Source: Oribacterium sp. C9 | GTDB taxonomy: Bacteria; Bacillota; Clostridia; Lachnospirales; Lachnospiraceae | DNA: 64,000 nt | NCBI RefSeq assembly: GCF_002007235.1 | Contig: NZ_MUHW01000008.1 | Location: forward strand, 1-64,000 | Reading direction: 5' to 3' | Shown: piece by piece, positions 9,376 through 17,508 of the stretch | Layout of the letters: every line of letters starts with the position of its first letter | How positions within the stretch are numbered: the first letter of the stretch is position 1 | Made by a program: the position numbers and the translations under genes | Notes under the pieces: generated by a model | The model's input: only the letters and a program-made list of their open reading frames with translations | What the model was told of the DNA's origin: nothing | Databases searched by the model: none

Positions 9376-9416
9376 ATGTGAGATATATGCGACCAGAACC
9401 GCAGAACGGTCTGTTG

Positions 9417-9644
9417 TCATGAGAACAGTCTGCGCTCGATGATCCTGTATATACGTCTGTGAAATCTAGCTCTGTGTCTCTGTCTTTCGATTTCCTTTTC
9501 GATCTGATAGATGAGATAAATGCTTACACCGCTGATGGCATACCCCAGATATCTGACTTCATTGAACTGGCAAAGTGATGCTATAAGGCCAAGTACTAAC
9601 AAAAAATCGACTACAAATTCAAAGGTTTTCATATTGATTCTCAT
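9417..9644 (-). CDS. Small membrane protein with basic C-terminal helix
   Basis: The 75-residue product has two hydrophobic segments (about residues 8-24 and 31-47). A strongly basic, arginine-rich tail follows (EKEIERQRHRARFHRRIYRIIERR) and could lie along the membrane or bind nucleic acid or acidic lipids. I do not recognise the family. The coding call rests on a good ribosome-binding site (GGAGG, eight bases from ATG at 9644), a well-formed promoter, and a clear protein pattern. Three 15-bp direct repeats lie just upstream of the promoter, so expression is probably regulated. Confidence 0.7.
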   Translation of the reverse strand: MRINMKTFEFVVDFLLVLGLIASLCQFNEVRYLGYAISGVSIYLIYQIEKEIERQRHRARFHRRIYRIIERRLFS

Positions 9645-9677
9645 GACGTTTGCCTCCGTATCAATTTCGATGTTTGT

Positions 9678-9706
9678 ATTTTAACACCGAACAAACTTTT
9701 TGTAAA
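9678..9706 (-). promoter_or_regulatory. Promoter of the small membrane protein
   Basis: On the minus strand TTTACA (9706-9701) and TAAAAT (9683-9678) are 17 bp apart. A half-site GAACAAAC, read on the plus strand at 9689-9696, lies inside the spacer, where a bound repressor would block RNA polymerase. Confidence 0.75.
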
Positions 9707-9720
9707 CAGTTGTTTTTGAA

Positions 9721-9765
9721 TATTTGTTCGGTAAATAAACGTTCTGCAAATAAATGTTCGTTCAG
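9721..9765. repeat. Three 15-bp iterons containing GTTC
   Basis: GTTC occurs at 9726, 9741 and 9756, exactly 15 bp apart, each flanked by A/T-rich bases with the pattern AAATGTTCGGTAAAT. The third copy is extended to GTTCGTTC. The first is part of a near-palindrome GAATATTTGTTC (9718-9729). Together with the inverted half-site in the promoter this looks like a multi-site operator. Confidence 0.6.
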
Positions 9766-9848
9766 AAAAAACGAAGCAAACTATGATTCATTTTCAGAAA
9801 AATATCCTGCCGGAAATCAGCAGGATATTATCTCATTCTCATAAACAA

Positions 9849-9898
9849 AAACCTCCGGCAGGAGAAAGAGCCTCTTCTCTTTCTCCTGCCGGAGGTTT
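9849..9898 (-). terminator. Strong bidirectional-looking terminator after gltA
   Basis: A 22-bp perfect stem (9849-9870 with 9877-9898, core CCTCCGGCAGGAGAAAGAG) is flanked by A on the left and T on the right. It lies 40 bp after the gltA stop on the minus strand. Confidence 0.9.
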
Positions 9899-9938
9899 AA
9901 CTTTTTATATTTCAAATGATTTATGAAGCAACAGCATA

Positions 9939-11162
9939 TCACTTGAGAAGTCCCTGCATGTACTTGTCCATGTCATCAGCGATCTGCTTTGAGACATTGA
10001 CAGCAGCCACTACTGTCTTTGCGCCTGTTACAACGTCTCCTGATGCAAATACACCCGGCATGGTTGTCTCACCGTTCTCGTCTGTTTCAAGAGTACCCCT
10101 GTCGTTGAGCTTAAGCTCTTTGTCTCTCGATACAAGACGGTCCTTCGGAACCTGTGAAACAGAGATGATAACGAAATCACAAGGGATCTCCTCTGCACTC
10201 TCCTCATGTATAGTGCTCTTTCCATCCTCATCGAATGTTACAGGAGCCATAACTACAGACTCATCCTTTATCTCAAGAGGAGCCTTGCAGAACTCGAACT
10301 TGACACCATCAAGCTTTGCATACTCGATTTCCTTAACCGATGCCGCAGCAGTATCTCTTCTGGCATAAACAGTTACGTTTCTTGCACCCTTACGGATAGC
10401 TGTACGCGCTGCATCCATAGCTGCATTACCGGCTCCGATGATAGCCACATTTTCTCCGATATGGTATGCATCAGGATTTGTAAGATAATTTATAGCATAA
10501 GCTACATTACCAAATGTCTCACCCGGTATGCGGAGATGTCTGGGGCGCCATGCTCCTGTTCCGATAAATACAGAGCTGTATCCATCAGCAAAGAGATCCT
10601 TTATGCTTGTTGAACCTCCGATATTGAAGTTAGGACGGAAAAGAATGCCTAACTCGTGAAGTCTGTCAGCATAACGGTCAAGAATAGTCCTCGGAAGACG
10701 GAACTCCGGAATACCGTATCTCAGAACGCCGCCAAGCTTCTCTCTCCCCTCAAAGATAGTTATCTTATATCCCTTCTGGGCAAGAAGAACAGCAATGGTT
10801 ATTCCTGCCGGACCTCCGCCGATAACAGCTACTCTCTTTCCATTGAAAGGCTTCTTCTCAAGCTTTATACGCTCAAAGCAGGAATCGGAAATATAATTCT
10901 CTATTGCAGAGATATGTACGGGAGATTCCTTTATTCCACGAACACAATGACCTTCACACTGCTTTTCATGGTCACAGACAAGTGAACATACGATTGAAAG
11001 CGGATTGTTGTTAAAAAGCATAACAGCAGCATCCATCATCTGCTCATTCTTAAGAAGTCTGATCATCTCCGGAATGTTTGTATTGATAGGACAGCCGGTG
11101 CGGCAACGTGGATTTTTACACTGAAGACAACGATTTGCTTCTTCTAAAACATGTACAGCCAT
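9939..11162 (-). CDS. gltA: NADPH-dependent glutamate synthase, small-subunit type
   Basis: The 407-residue protein belongs to the glutamate synthase beta-chain/NfnB-like oxidoreductases. These carry electrons from NADPH through FAD and Fe-S clusters. Cysteines 12, 15, 20 and 24 near the N-terminus (RCLQCKNPRCRTGCP) bind a [4Fe-4S] cluster. The FAD loop is VAVIGGGPAGI and the second dinucleotide loop is VAIIGAGNAAMDAAR. The C-terminal GVFASGDVVTGAKTVV closes the FAD site. There is no large-subunit partner next to it, as in the stand-alone clostridial proteins. Some relatives act in bifurcating or ferredoxin-linked complexes, so the exact reaction is less sure than the family. GGAGG lies seven bases before the ATG. 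Confidence 0.88.
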   Translation of the reverse strand: MAVHVLEEANRCLQCKNPRCRTGCPINTNIPEMIRLLKNEQMMDAAVMLFNNNPLSIVCSLVCDHEKQCEGHCVRGIKESPVHISAIENYISDSCFERIKLEKKPFNGKRVAVIGGGPAGITIAVLLAQKGYKITIFEGREKLGGVLRYGIPEFRLPRTILDRYADRLHELGILFRPNFNIGGSTSIKDLFADGYSSVFIGTGAWRPRHLRIPGETFGNVAYAINYLTNPDAYHIGENVAIIGAGNAAMDAARTAIRKGARNVTVYARRDTAAASVKEIEYAKLDGVKFEFCKAPLEIKDESVVMAPVTFDEDGKSTIHEESAEEIPCDFVIISVSQVPKDRLVSRDKELKLNDRGTLETDENGETTMPGVFASGDVVTGAKTVVAAVNVSKQIADDMDKYMQGLLK

Positions 11163-11242
11163 AATTTTTCCTCCCTGATCTGTAAACGTTATTTATATCG
11201 GTGCGAGTAGTAAAATTTGCCATTAAATTGCGAACACTGAAT

Positions 11243-11271
11243 AATTTAAGCTCAAAGAGGTTTATAGTCAA
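11243..11271 (-). promoter_or_regulatory. Promoter of gltA
   Basis: On the minus strand TTGACT and TAAATT are separated by 17 bp, about 80 bp before the gltA start and directly after the end of the decarboxylase gene. Confidence 0.65.
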
Positions 11272-11288
11272 CAAAAGTTAATTTCTTA

Positions 11289-12749
11289 TCATTTTTTATC
11301 AGCTTTAATACATGCTATAACTTTTTGATATGGCGATGACTTGGTGAAATGAAGCTTGTATCCATTTTTGAACAGTTTCAAAAGACCCTCAACACAGTTT
11401 TCGTCCAATGTCTCTCCCGGCACCACAACAGGCACCCCGGGTGGATAACAGTAAACATACTCCGAAGATATCCTGCCTGAAGCTTCCGAAATATCAACTT
11501 CCTCAGATTCCGCCTCAACTGCACACTGAATAGTAACAGCCTGACAAAGGTCCATGGACATAAGGCTCATACCTTCCGAACGATCACTGAAAATATTCCC
11601 GCGCTCCTCTTCCCGGTCAAGTGTGAGGACAGCATCTGCAAATCTAAGTATCTGCTCTCTGTCATCCCCCGGTCCGGTCATGGCGAGAGCATTGTCCGAA
11701 AGCTGCATCTCAAGTTCAAAGCCGAACCTCTCCCTCATGATCTCCATGAATCGTTCCCCATCCATATGTGTATCCCTGCAGTTCACCATAAGCTTACTTT
11801 TATCAAAATCAAAGAATCCATGCTTTTGTAAGCTGTCCGTTCCATGGCAAAGGACCCTGAAATGACGAAGAGACATGATCTTTTCATCAAAGAGCCTCAG
11901 TGTTTCAGCCCAGTTACCGAAAACCTTCTCTCCTTCATTCATCACCATTTCCGTACAATCATCAAGAGACAGCATCAGCGGATAGGACGGAGACGAGGTT
12001 ATAAATATATCCAGAAACCTCTCTATATTTTCTGTTTTCACAAGACCGTTTTTCATATGAAGAAAAGCAGTCTGGGTAAGCCCTGTAAGAGTCTTGTGAG
12101 CAGACTGAACAGAAAGATCCGCACCAAGCCTTATAGCATTTTCCGGAAATCCGGCGGACTTAACCAGACCGAAATGAGCTCCATGGGCCTCGTCCACAAA
12201 AAGGATCGCACCGTGTCTGTGACAGACAGAAGCGATAGCGGCGATATCGGAAACAACACCTTCATAGGTAGGACTGGTAATAACGACTCCGCAGGAATCC
12301 GGGTACTTCTGAAACATTTTCTCAACGGCTTCAGGGGATACCCCTCCGAATATTCCGAAATCGTGGTCGAATTCAGGATACACAAAGTGAGCAGTGATAT
12401 TTCTCAGCTCTAATGCATGAAAAACTGATCTATGGCAATTTCTCGCCACGATCAGTTCCCCGTTAATAGGGCATATCGCGCTGACACCGATGAGGTTTCC
12501 TGATGTACTGCCGTTTACCAGATAAATGCTTCTGTCTGCTCCGAATAAACCGGCAGTACGTTCCATGGAATCCTTCAGTATGCCTTCCGCATGATGGAGA
12601 TCATCCGTTCCCTCTACCTCTGTGAAATCATAAAGTGAGGAGAATCCGGGTGTGTGTATCCGTCTCTTGTGTCCCGGCATGTGCAAAGGATATATGCCCT
12701 TTTCAATATATAGTTTCAGATTTTCAAACAAGCTCTGTTTACGCTTCAT
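11289..12749 (-). CDS. Orn/Lys/Arg decarboxylase-like PLP enzyme
   Basis: The 486-residue product has the fold-type I PLP domain of basic amino acid decarboxylases and lacks the N-terminal wing domain of the large inducible enzymes. It starts with YPLHMPGHKRR, and the YLVNGSTSGN loop, the LFVDEAHGAHFG motif (Asp186, His189) and the SAHKTLTGLTQ motif with PLP-binding Lys219 are all present. The C-terminal domain carries YPPGVP. The substrate (arginine, lysine or ornithine) cannot be read from sequence; a role in polyamine synthesis is likely. Its start codon overlaps the end of the SCIFF maturase gene by 11 bases, so translation is coupled, an arrangement seen in some Clostridia. Confidence 0.88.
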   Translation of the reverse strand: MKRKQSLFENLKLYIEKGIYPLHMPGHKRRIHTPGFSSLYDFTEVEGTDDLHHAEGILKDSMERTAGLFGADRSIYLVNGSTSGNLIGVSAICPINGELIVARNCHRSVFHALELRNITAHFVYPEFDHDFGIFGGVSPEAVEKMFQKYPDSCGVVITSPTYEGVVSDIAAIASVCHRHGAILFVDEAHGAHFGLVKSAGFPENAIRLGADLSVQSAHKTLTGLTQTAFLHMKNGLVKTENIERFLDIFITSSPSYPLMLSLDDCTEMVMNEGEKVFGNWAETLRLFDEKIMSLRHFRVLCHGTDSLQKHGFFDFDKSKLMVNCRDTHMDGERFMEIMRERFGFELEMQLSDNALAMTGPGDDREQILRFADAVLTLDREEERGNIFSDRSEGMSLMSMDLCQAVTIQCAVEAESEEVDISEASGRISSEYVYCYPPGVPVVVPGETLDENCVEGLLKLFKNGYKLHFTKSSPYQKVIACIKADKK

Positions 12750-14133
12750 TTTCCTGTTCCTGTGCCATCTCAGCTTCAGCCACCTTCATCATAAGGGCAC
12801 ACTCCATACGCTTGCGGAACAGCTTGCAGCCGTACTCATAAACACCCTTGATGTCACCTGTAGCGTGAAGAGCATTGGCAGAACAGCCGCCTGCACAGTA
12901 CATTCTTGCCCAGCATTCCTTACACTCAGGACGTGAGTAAACATTGCACTCCTTGAAGGTATCTACAAGATCATGACGATCTACACCATCGAAAACATTA
13001 CCGAGCTTATACTCAGGATCGTTTACGAACTGATGGCATGGATAGAGATCACCCCATGCCGTTACTGCCATGTACTCTGTTCCTGAGCCGCAGCCTGATA
13101 CGCGCTTGTATACACATGGACCATGCTCAAGGTCGATCATATAGTGGTAGAATGTTATCGGCTTGCCATCCTTCTCTCTGCGGAGCATGTCCTTTGCAAG
13201 GATCTCATACTGCTCGTAGAGAACAGGAAGATCTTCCTCTGTAAGAGCACTTGGGCTGGATGGTTCTGTAACAACAGGCTCCATGGAAAGCTCTGTAAAT
13301 CCGAGGTCATCAGCCATATGGAAGATATCCTTTGTGAAATCTGTATTGAAGTGAGAGAAGGTTCCTCTCATGTAGTAGTTCTTATCACCGCGGGCCTCTA
13401 CAAACTTCTGGAAGTTCGGAACGATACGGTCATAGGAGCCCTGTCCTGCACGGTTCACGCGGAATCTGTCGTTTACTTCCTTACGTCCATCGAGAGAAAG
13501 AACGACGTTGTAGCACTCCTTGTTTGCCCACTCTATGACCTCGTCTGTAACATTGACACCGTTTGTTGTAAGAGTGAAACGGAAATTCTTGTTGTGCTGC
13601 TTCTCGATGGATCTCGCATACTCAACAGTCTTCTTACATACATCAAAGTTAACCAGAGGCTCACCACCGAAGAAATCCACTTCAAGATTGCGACGGTTTC
13701 CTGAATTCTCGACGAGGAAATCGATAGCTCTCTTGGCTGTCTCAAAAGTCATGAGACCTTCGTCACCCTTGAACTTACCCTGTGATGCAAAGCAGTAGCT
13801 GCAGTTAAGGTTACATGTATGTGCTACAAGAAGACAAAGTGCCTTCACCACTGTTGTCTGCTTTTTCAAATAGCCGGCAGCCTTTTCATAAATATCCTTT
13901 GTGAAAAGTTTTCCGCTGTCTGTCAGCTCCTGGATATCTGAAAAAGTATCATCAAGATCTTCCTCTGTTGCATCCTGATGCATCTTAGCAAGTTCCTTCT
14001 TTGCCTCTTCGACAGACTTTCCCTCATCTATAAGGTGGATGGCATCATATGCAAGGTCATCGGTAACGTGTACGCTTGCGCTGTATACGTCAAGCACTAT
14101 ATTGTAACCATTTAATTTATACTGATGAATCAT
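12739..14133 (-). CDS. scfB: SCIFF peptide maturase, radical SAM/SPASM enzyme
   Basis: This is a 464-residue radical SAM enzyme that forms thioether cross-links in the SCIFF peptide encoded just upstream. Residues 1-90 are a peptide-recognition region. The radical SAM motif is C107xxxC111xxC114 (HTCNLNCSYCFASQG), followed by DFFGGEPLV. The C-terminal SPASM/twitch domain is cysteine-rich (SGCGSGTEY, YPCHQFVND, PECKECWARMYCAGGC) and would bind two auxiliary [4Fe-4S] clusters. Length, order of motifs and the neighbouring six-Cys peptide all agree with the SCIFF maturase family. No strong ribosome-binding site is seen (AGGGAG at about 10 bases), so expression may depend on the leader. Confidence 0.95.
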   Translation of the reverse strand: MIHQYKLNGYNIVLDVYSASVHVTDDLAYDAIHLIDEGKSVEEAKKELAKMHQDATEEDLDDTFSDIQELTDSGKLFTKDIYEKAAGYLKKQTTVVKALCLLVAHTCNLNCSYCFASQGKFKGDEGLMTFETAKRAIDFLVENSGNRRNLEVDFFGGEPLVNFDVCKKTVEYARSIEKQHNKNFRFTLTTNGVNVTDEVIEWANKECYNVVLSLDGRKEVNDRFRVNRAGQGSYDRIVPNFQKFVEARGDKNYYMRGTFSHFNTDFTKDIFHMADDLGFTELSMEPVVTEPSSPSALTEEDLPVLYEQYEILAKDMLRREKDGKPITFYHYMIDLEHGPCVYKRVSGCGSGTEYMAVTAWGDLYPCHQFVNDPEYKLGNVFDGVDRHDLVDTFKECNVYSRPECKECWARMYCAGGCSANALHATGDIKGVYEYGCKLFRKRMECALMMKVAEAEMAQEQENEA

Positions 14134-14166
14134 TAAATCTCCCTAAATAATAATAAAATCAATAAT

Positions 14167-14249
14167 GTATAAGTCCTACGTGTCATATGTCTGTGCATCC
14201 TGGAAAGCAAGCTTTCCAGATGCACAGCCGCATGGCACTGGACTTATAC
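14167..14249. repeat. Long imperfect hairpin in the SCIFF maturase leader
   Basis: The 83-bp element is nearly symmetrical about AA at 14208-14209. Outer arms GTATAAGTCC/GGACTTATAC and inner arms CTGTGCATC/GATGCACAG plus TGGAAAGC/GCTTTCCA pair perfectly, and GTGTCATATG pairs loosely with CATGGCAC between them. It lies between the SCIFF terminator and the maturase start, where it could set mRNA stability or translation. Parts of it (TCATATGTC, TGTGC, GCACAG, CCGCATG) recur near 50.2 kb. Confidence 0.75.
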
Positions 14250-14251
14250 AA

Positions 14252-14279
14252 TAAAAATGCCGGAGCATTATGCCCCGGC
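14252..14279 (-). terminator. Leaky terminator between SCIFF peptide and maturase
   Basis: On the minus strand GCCGGGGCA TAA TGCTCCGGC forms a 9-bp stem with one G-T pair, followed by TTTTTATT. Placed 18 bp after the peptide stop codon, it would allow much more peptide than enzyme to be made. Confidence 0.85.
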
Positions 14280-14296
14280 CTCGCGAACCTGAAAAA

Positions 14297-14443
14297 TCAA
14301 GCGTTCTTGTTCTCGCACTGCTGGTTTGCAATACCGCAGCTTGTCTTACAAGCTGACTGGCAAGATGTCTGGCACTCGCCGCATCCGCCCTTCTCTTCTG
14401 ATCTCTTCATGTCTCTGGTATTTAATGTAATGATATGCTTCAT
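14297..14443 (-). CDS. scfA: SCIFF: six-cysteine ranthipeptide precursor
   Basis: The 48-residue peptide starts MKHIITLNTRDMKRSEEKG. It has six cysteines in its second half, at positions 21, 24, 28, 32, 36 and 43 (CGECQTSCQSACKTSCG ... QC). This is the 'six Cys in forty-five' pattern: an N-terminal leader bound by the maturase, and a core in which Cys side chains are cross-linked to alpha carbons of acceptor residues. The family is almost universal in Clostridia and its biological role is unknown. AGAGGTG lies five bases before the ATG. It is the first gene of the unit scfA-scfB-decarboxylase, with its own strong promoter. Confidence 0.96.
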   Translation of the reverse strand: MKHIITLNTRDMKRSEEKGGCGECQTSCQSACKTSCGIANQQCENKNA

Positions 14444-14491
14444 TCCAACACCTCTTTCTGAAATAAATACTTAGTTGTTGTAAGTATATGA

Positions 14492-14521
14492 ATTTTACTA
14501 GTGTATGTATACATTTGTCAA
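14492..14521 (-). promoter_or_regulatory. SCIFF operon promoter with internal palindrome
   Basis: On the minus strand TTGACA (14521-14516) and TAAAAT (14497-14492) are 18 bp apart. The spacer contains the perfect palindrome ATGTATACAT (14505-14514), a plausible repressor site. Confidence 0.8.
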
Positions 14522-14576
14522 GACTACCTTGAAATACAATGCCCAAATTAAGCATCGAATCGGGAATCTTTTTTCA

Positions 14577-15341
14577 TCAGACTGTGTAAATAGGCTTTAC
14601 ACCATCTATAGCCTTCGCAGCGATAGGTGCCTTGGATGAAATAAGTGCAACACTCCTGTCATGTGAATGATGCTTGCAAATGCTCATGATCTTAGGGAAG
14701 GACTCCTCCATGGTTCCTGTGTGGTCGATGATAACAACATAATCGAGATGACCGTTTCTCACCATATCTCTGAAATATCCCTTTACGATCTTAGGATCGT
14801 TTCTCATAGCCATGATAAGAGAATTTCTAAGCTCCTCGGAAACCTCGTCCTCACGAACGTTCTGGAACTGTACATCCTCATCAACGCTTGACTGCTCACC
14901 CTTAAGACCCAGCTCTTCACCTCTGATCCTTGCACGAAGATCAGTGATAGCCGCACGTCCGATCATAAAATTGTCTGTTCCCGGATTAACAACCAGACCG
15001 AAGATACGCTCGTCACCGTAAGCAAGATCGGCGATCATAGGGAACTTGTTGATAACTGTTCTAACACGCTTTCCCTCTCTGTTCCAGCCCTTAAGCTTTT
15101 CCTTGCTTGTGAAAAGCATGTAGAAAGGACGACCATCCTTCATAGCTGTAACTCCGTAAAGGAGCTTTCTGTCCTCTGCAGACTCTTCGTTTGCGATCAT
15201 AACAGGCATCATGAACTCGGCGTTGTTCATAAGCTCAGCTTCCAATATATCCTGAGCTTCCTTGTCATTGCCCTGTGATTCCTTTATCCTGGAGATAGCC
15301 TCCATCAGTTTTTCATTGGCTCTCTCGGTATAATCTGCCAT
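14577..15341 (-). CDS. SseB-family protein
   Basis: The 254-residue soluble protein has the two-part layout of SseB-like proteins. An N-terminal domain (about residues 20-135, with LYGVTAMKDGRPFYMLFTSKE and FGLVVNPGTDNFMI) matches SseB_N. A C-terminal domain (about 170-254, with DYVVIIDHTGTMEESFPKI) matches SseB_C. SseB was named for altered serine sensitivity in E. coli and its molecular role is not known. AGGAGG lies nine bases before the ATG. A good promoter precedes it, so it is transcribed alone, and the SCIFF promoter follows its stop within 60 bp. Confidence 0.8.
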   Translation of the reverse strand: MADYTERANEKLMEAISRIKESQGNDKEAQDILEAELMNNAEFMMPVMIANEESAEDRKLLYGVTAMKDGRPFYMLFTSKEKLKGWNREGKRVRTVINKFPMIADLAYGDERIFGLVVNPGTDNFMIGRAAITDLRARIRGEELGLKGEQSSVDEDVQFQNVREDEVSEELRNSLIMAMRNDPKIVKGYFRDMVRNGHLDYVVIIDHTGTMEESFPKIMSICKHHSHDRSVALISSKAPIAAKAIDGVKPIYTV

Positions 15342-15447
15342 ATATAATAACCTCCTGGGTTCCTAATCGGATCTTTTCCGGATCATGCTAATGTCTACAT
15401 ATCCGAAATCCGTTAAAAACTTTCCTTTTAAACTCGCATACCGAGAT

Positions 15448-15476
15448 AGTGTACCATAGTTTATCTGATGTGTCGA
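15448..15476 (-). promoter_or_regulatory. Promoter of the SseB-like gene
   Basis: On the minus strand TCGACA and TACACT are separated by 17 bp, about 105 bp before the start codon and after the end of trpA. Confidence 0.65.
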
Positions 15477-15544
15477 TACCATCACGCTTTATGGGATGAA
15501 ACCATAAATATGCCTTATCTTTACCCTGCTTCACCTATGCCTGA

Positions 15545-16321
15545 TCAGGCCTTATGAACAGCATCAGCCATAGCCTTTACGAACTCCCCGACCTTCTGAG
15601 GTGCGTTCTTTCCATCTTTTGCTATGATCTTTACGATGGCGGAACCTACGATGGCACCGTCACTGAAACCCGCCATGGCTGCTGCCTGCTCGGGATTCGA
15701 GATTCCGAATCCAACAGCACATGGAACAGAAGTATTTTCCTTGACAAGCTTTACCATGGATCCTATGTCTGTCGAGATGCTTGAACGCTCTCCGGTAACT
15801 CCGAGAGAAGAAACAACGTAGATATAACCCTTTGCTTCCTTTGCGATCATCTGTATTCTGTCCTCTGATGTAGGGGCGATCATGGAGATAAGCTCTATTC
15901 CGTATTTGTCACAGATCTCCGAAAAATCCCTCTTCTCCTCGTATGGCACATCCGGAAGGATCAGTCCGCTCACACCTGCCAGGGAAGCCTCCTTCATGAA
16001 TTTTTCGATGCCGTAAGAGAAGACAACATTGGCATAAGTCATATAAATGAAGGGAACCGAAACCTCGCGGCTTAATTCCTTTGTAAATTCAAAGATCTGA
16101 TCCGTAGTCACACCGCCGGAAAGCGCTCTGTTGTCAGCCTCCATGATGACAGGTCCCTCTGCGGTAGGGTCTGAAAAGGGAATTCCCAGCTCGATGATAT
16201 CCGCACCGTTCTTTGCCATCTCGAGAACGCACGCTTTGGTGGTCTCCAGGTCAGGGTCGCCGCAAGTTATAAATGGAATAAATGCCTTATGGTCCTTAAA
16301 TGCTTCTGTAATCCTGCTCAT
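15545..16321 (-). CDS. trpA: Tryptophan synthase alpha subunit
   Basis: The 258-residue TIM-barrel subunit cleaves indole-3-glycerol phosphate to indole, which passes to TrpB. The catalytic Glu is Glu44 in [12 protein letters not shown]. The second catalytic acid, Asp60 in the enteric enzyme (LADGP), is Glu55 here (TAEGP). The phosphate loops appear as [13 protein letters not shown] and [10 protein letters not shown]. It is the last gene of the trpDFBA unit and overlaps the trpB stop by four bases (ATGA). GGGGAGG lies upstream. Confidence 0.97.
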   Translation of the reverse strand: MSRITEAFKDHKAFIPFITCGDPDLETTKACVLEMAKNGADIIELGIPFSDPTAEGPVIMEADNRALSGGVTTDQIFEFTKELSREVSVPFIYMTYANVVFSYGIEKFMKEASLAGVSGLILPDVPYEEKRDFSEICDKYGIELISMIAPTSEDRIQMIAKEAKGYIYVVSSLGVTGERSSISTDIGSMVKLVKENTSVPCAVGFGISNPEQAAAMAGFSDGAIVGSAIVKIIAKDGKNAPQKVGEFVKAMADAVHKA

Positions 16322-17508
16322 TCTGTGATATCCTCCCCTCTGTAACGCGCAATGGCCGCACAGTCCTTATCTCCTCTTCCGGAAACAGTCACAACGATAA
16401 TCTTGTCCTTGCCCATGGCAGGTGCCAGCTTTTTCGCATAGGCAAGTGCATGGGATGACTCAATGGCAGGGATGATTCCCTCTATTTTTGAGAGGTATTC
16501 AAATGCATCCACCGCCTCATCATCGGTGACAGCCACATACTCAGCGCGTCCGATGTCATGAAGATATGCATGCTCAGGTCCGATTCCCGGATAGTCAAGT
16601 CCGGCTGAAATAGAGTAAACAGGAGCGATCTGTCCGTACTCATTCTGACAGAAATATGACTTCATACCGTGGAAGATTCCGAGCCTTCCTGTATTGATGG
16701 TGGCAGCTGTCTCGAAGGTGTCAATGCCTCTGCCCGCTGCCTCACAGCCTATGAGGCGCACATCCTTATCCTCTATAAAATGATAGAAGGAACCGATGGC
16801 ATTGGAGCCGCCTCCTACACAGGCGATAACTGCATCCGGAAGACGTCCTTCCTTTTCAAGCATCTGCTCCTTTATCTCTCTGGAAATGACTGCCTGGAAG
16901 TCTCTTACTATAGTGGGGAACGGGTGAGGTCCCATAACAGATCCTAAGCAGTAATGAGTATCCGCGATCCTTGATGTCCACTCTCTCATGGCCTGAGATA
17001 CTGCATCCTTAAGGGTTCCGGTTCCTGTTGTTACCGGTACCACCTCCGAACCGAGGAGACGCATCTTGTAGACATTGAGAGCCTGTCTCTCCATATCCTC
17101 CTTGCCCATAAACACAACACACTCCATGTCGAGAAGTGCAGCAACTGTTGCTGTGGCAACACCGTGCTGACCTGCACCTGTCTCCGCGATGAGACGGGTC
17201 TTTCCCATCTTCTTTGCGAGAAGTGCCTGTCCGAGACAGTTATTTATCTTGTGGGCACCTGTGTGGTTAAGATCCTCTCTCTTTAAGTAGATCTTCGCAC
17301 CGCCCAGATCCTCGGTAAGTCTCTTTGCATAGTAAAGTCTCGACGGACGATTGGCATATTCGTTGTAAAGTTCAATGAGCTCTCTGTTGAACTCAGGGTC
17401 ATCCTTGTATTTGTTGTAAGCCTCTTCAAGTTCGATAACAGCATTCATAAGTGTCTCAGGTATGTACTGTCCGCCATGAACACCAAATCTTCCTTTTGTA
17501 TCAGACAT
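16318..17508 (-). CDS. trpB: Tryptophan synthase beta subunit
   Basis: The 396-residue PLP enzyme joins indole and serine to make tryptophan. Lys87 in HTGAHKINN holds PLP, and [12 protein letters not shown] and the phosphate-binding [10 protein letters not shown] loop are intact. Length and the N-terminal [13 protein letters not shown] fit the TrpB1 class that pairs with TrpA. The start overlaps the end of trpF by eight bases, so the genes are translationally coupled. Confidence 0.98.
   Translation of the reverse strand: MSDTKGRFGVHGGQYIPETLMNAVIELEEAYNKYKDDPEFNRELIELYNEYANRPSRLYYAKRLTEDLGGAKIYLKREDLNHTGAHKINNCLGQALLAKKMGKTRLIAETGAGQHGVATATVAALLDMECVVFMGKEDMERQALNVYKMRLLGSEVVPVTTGTGTLKDAVSQAMREWTSRIADTHYCLGSVMGPHPFPTIVRDFQAVISREIKEQMLEKEGRLPDAVIACVGGGSNAIGSFYHFIEDKDVRLIGCEAAGRGIDTFETAATINTGRLGIFHGMKSYFCQNEYGQIAPVYSISAGLDYPGIGPEHAYLHDIGRAEYVAVTDDEAVDAFEYLSKIEGIIPAIESSHALAYAKKLAPAMGKDKIIVVTVSGRGDKDCAAIARYRGEDITE

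Noticed and set aside
9721-9765. CRISPR-like array
   Set aside because: Repeat units are only 15 bp with no spacers; they fit an operator array, not CRISPR. No CRISPR array or cas gene was seen in the window.
14346-14555. Minus-strand frame of 69 codons overlapping the SCIFF gene
   Set aside because: It is in another frame from the six-Cys peptide, runs through the promoter, and lacks a start signal.
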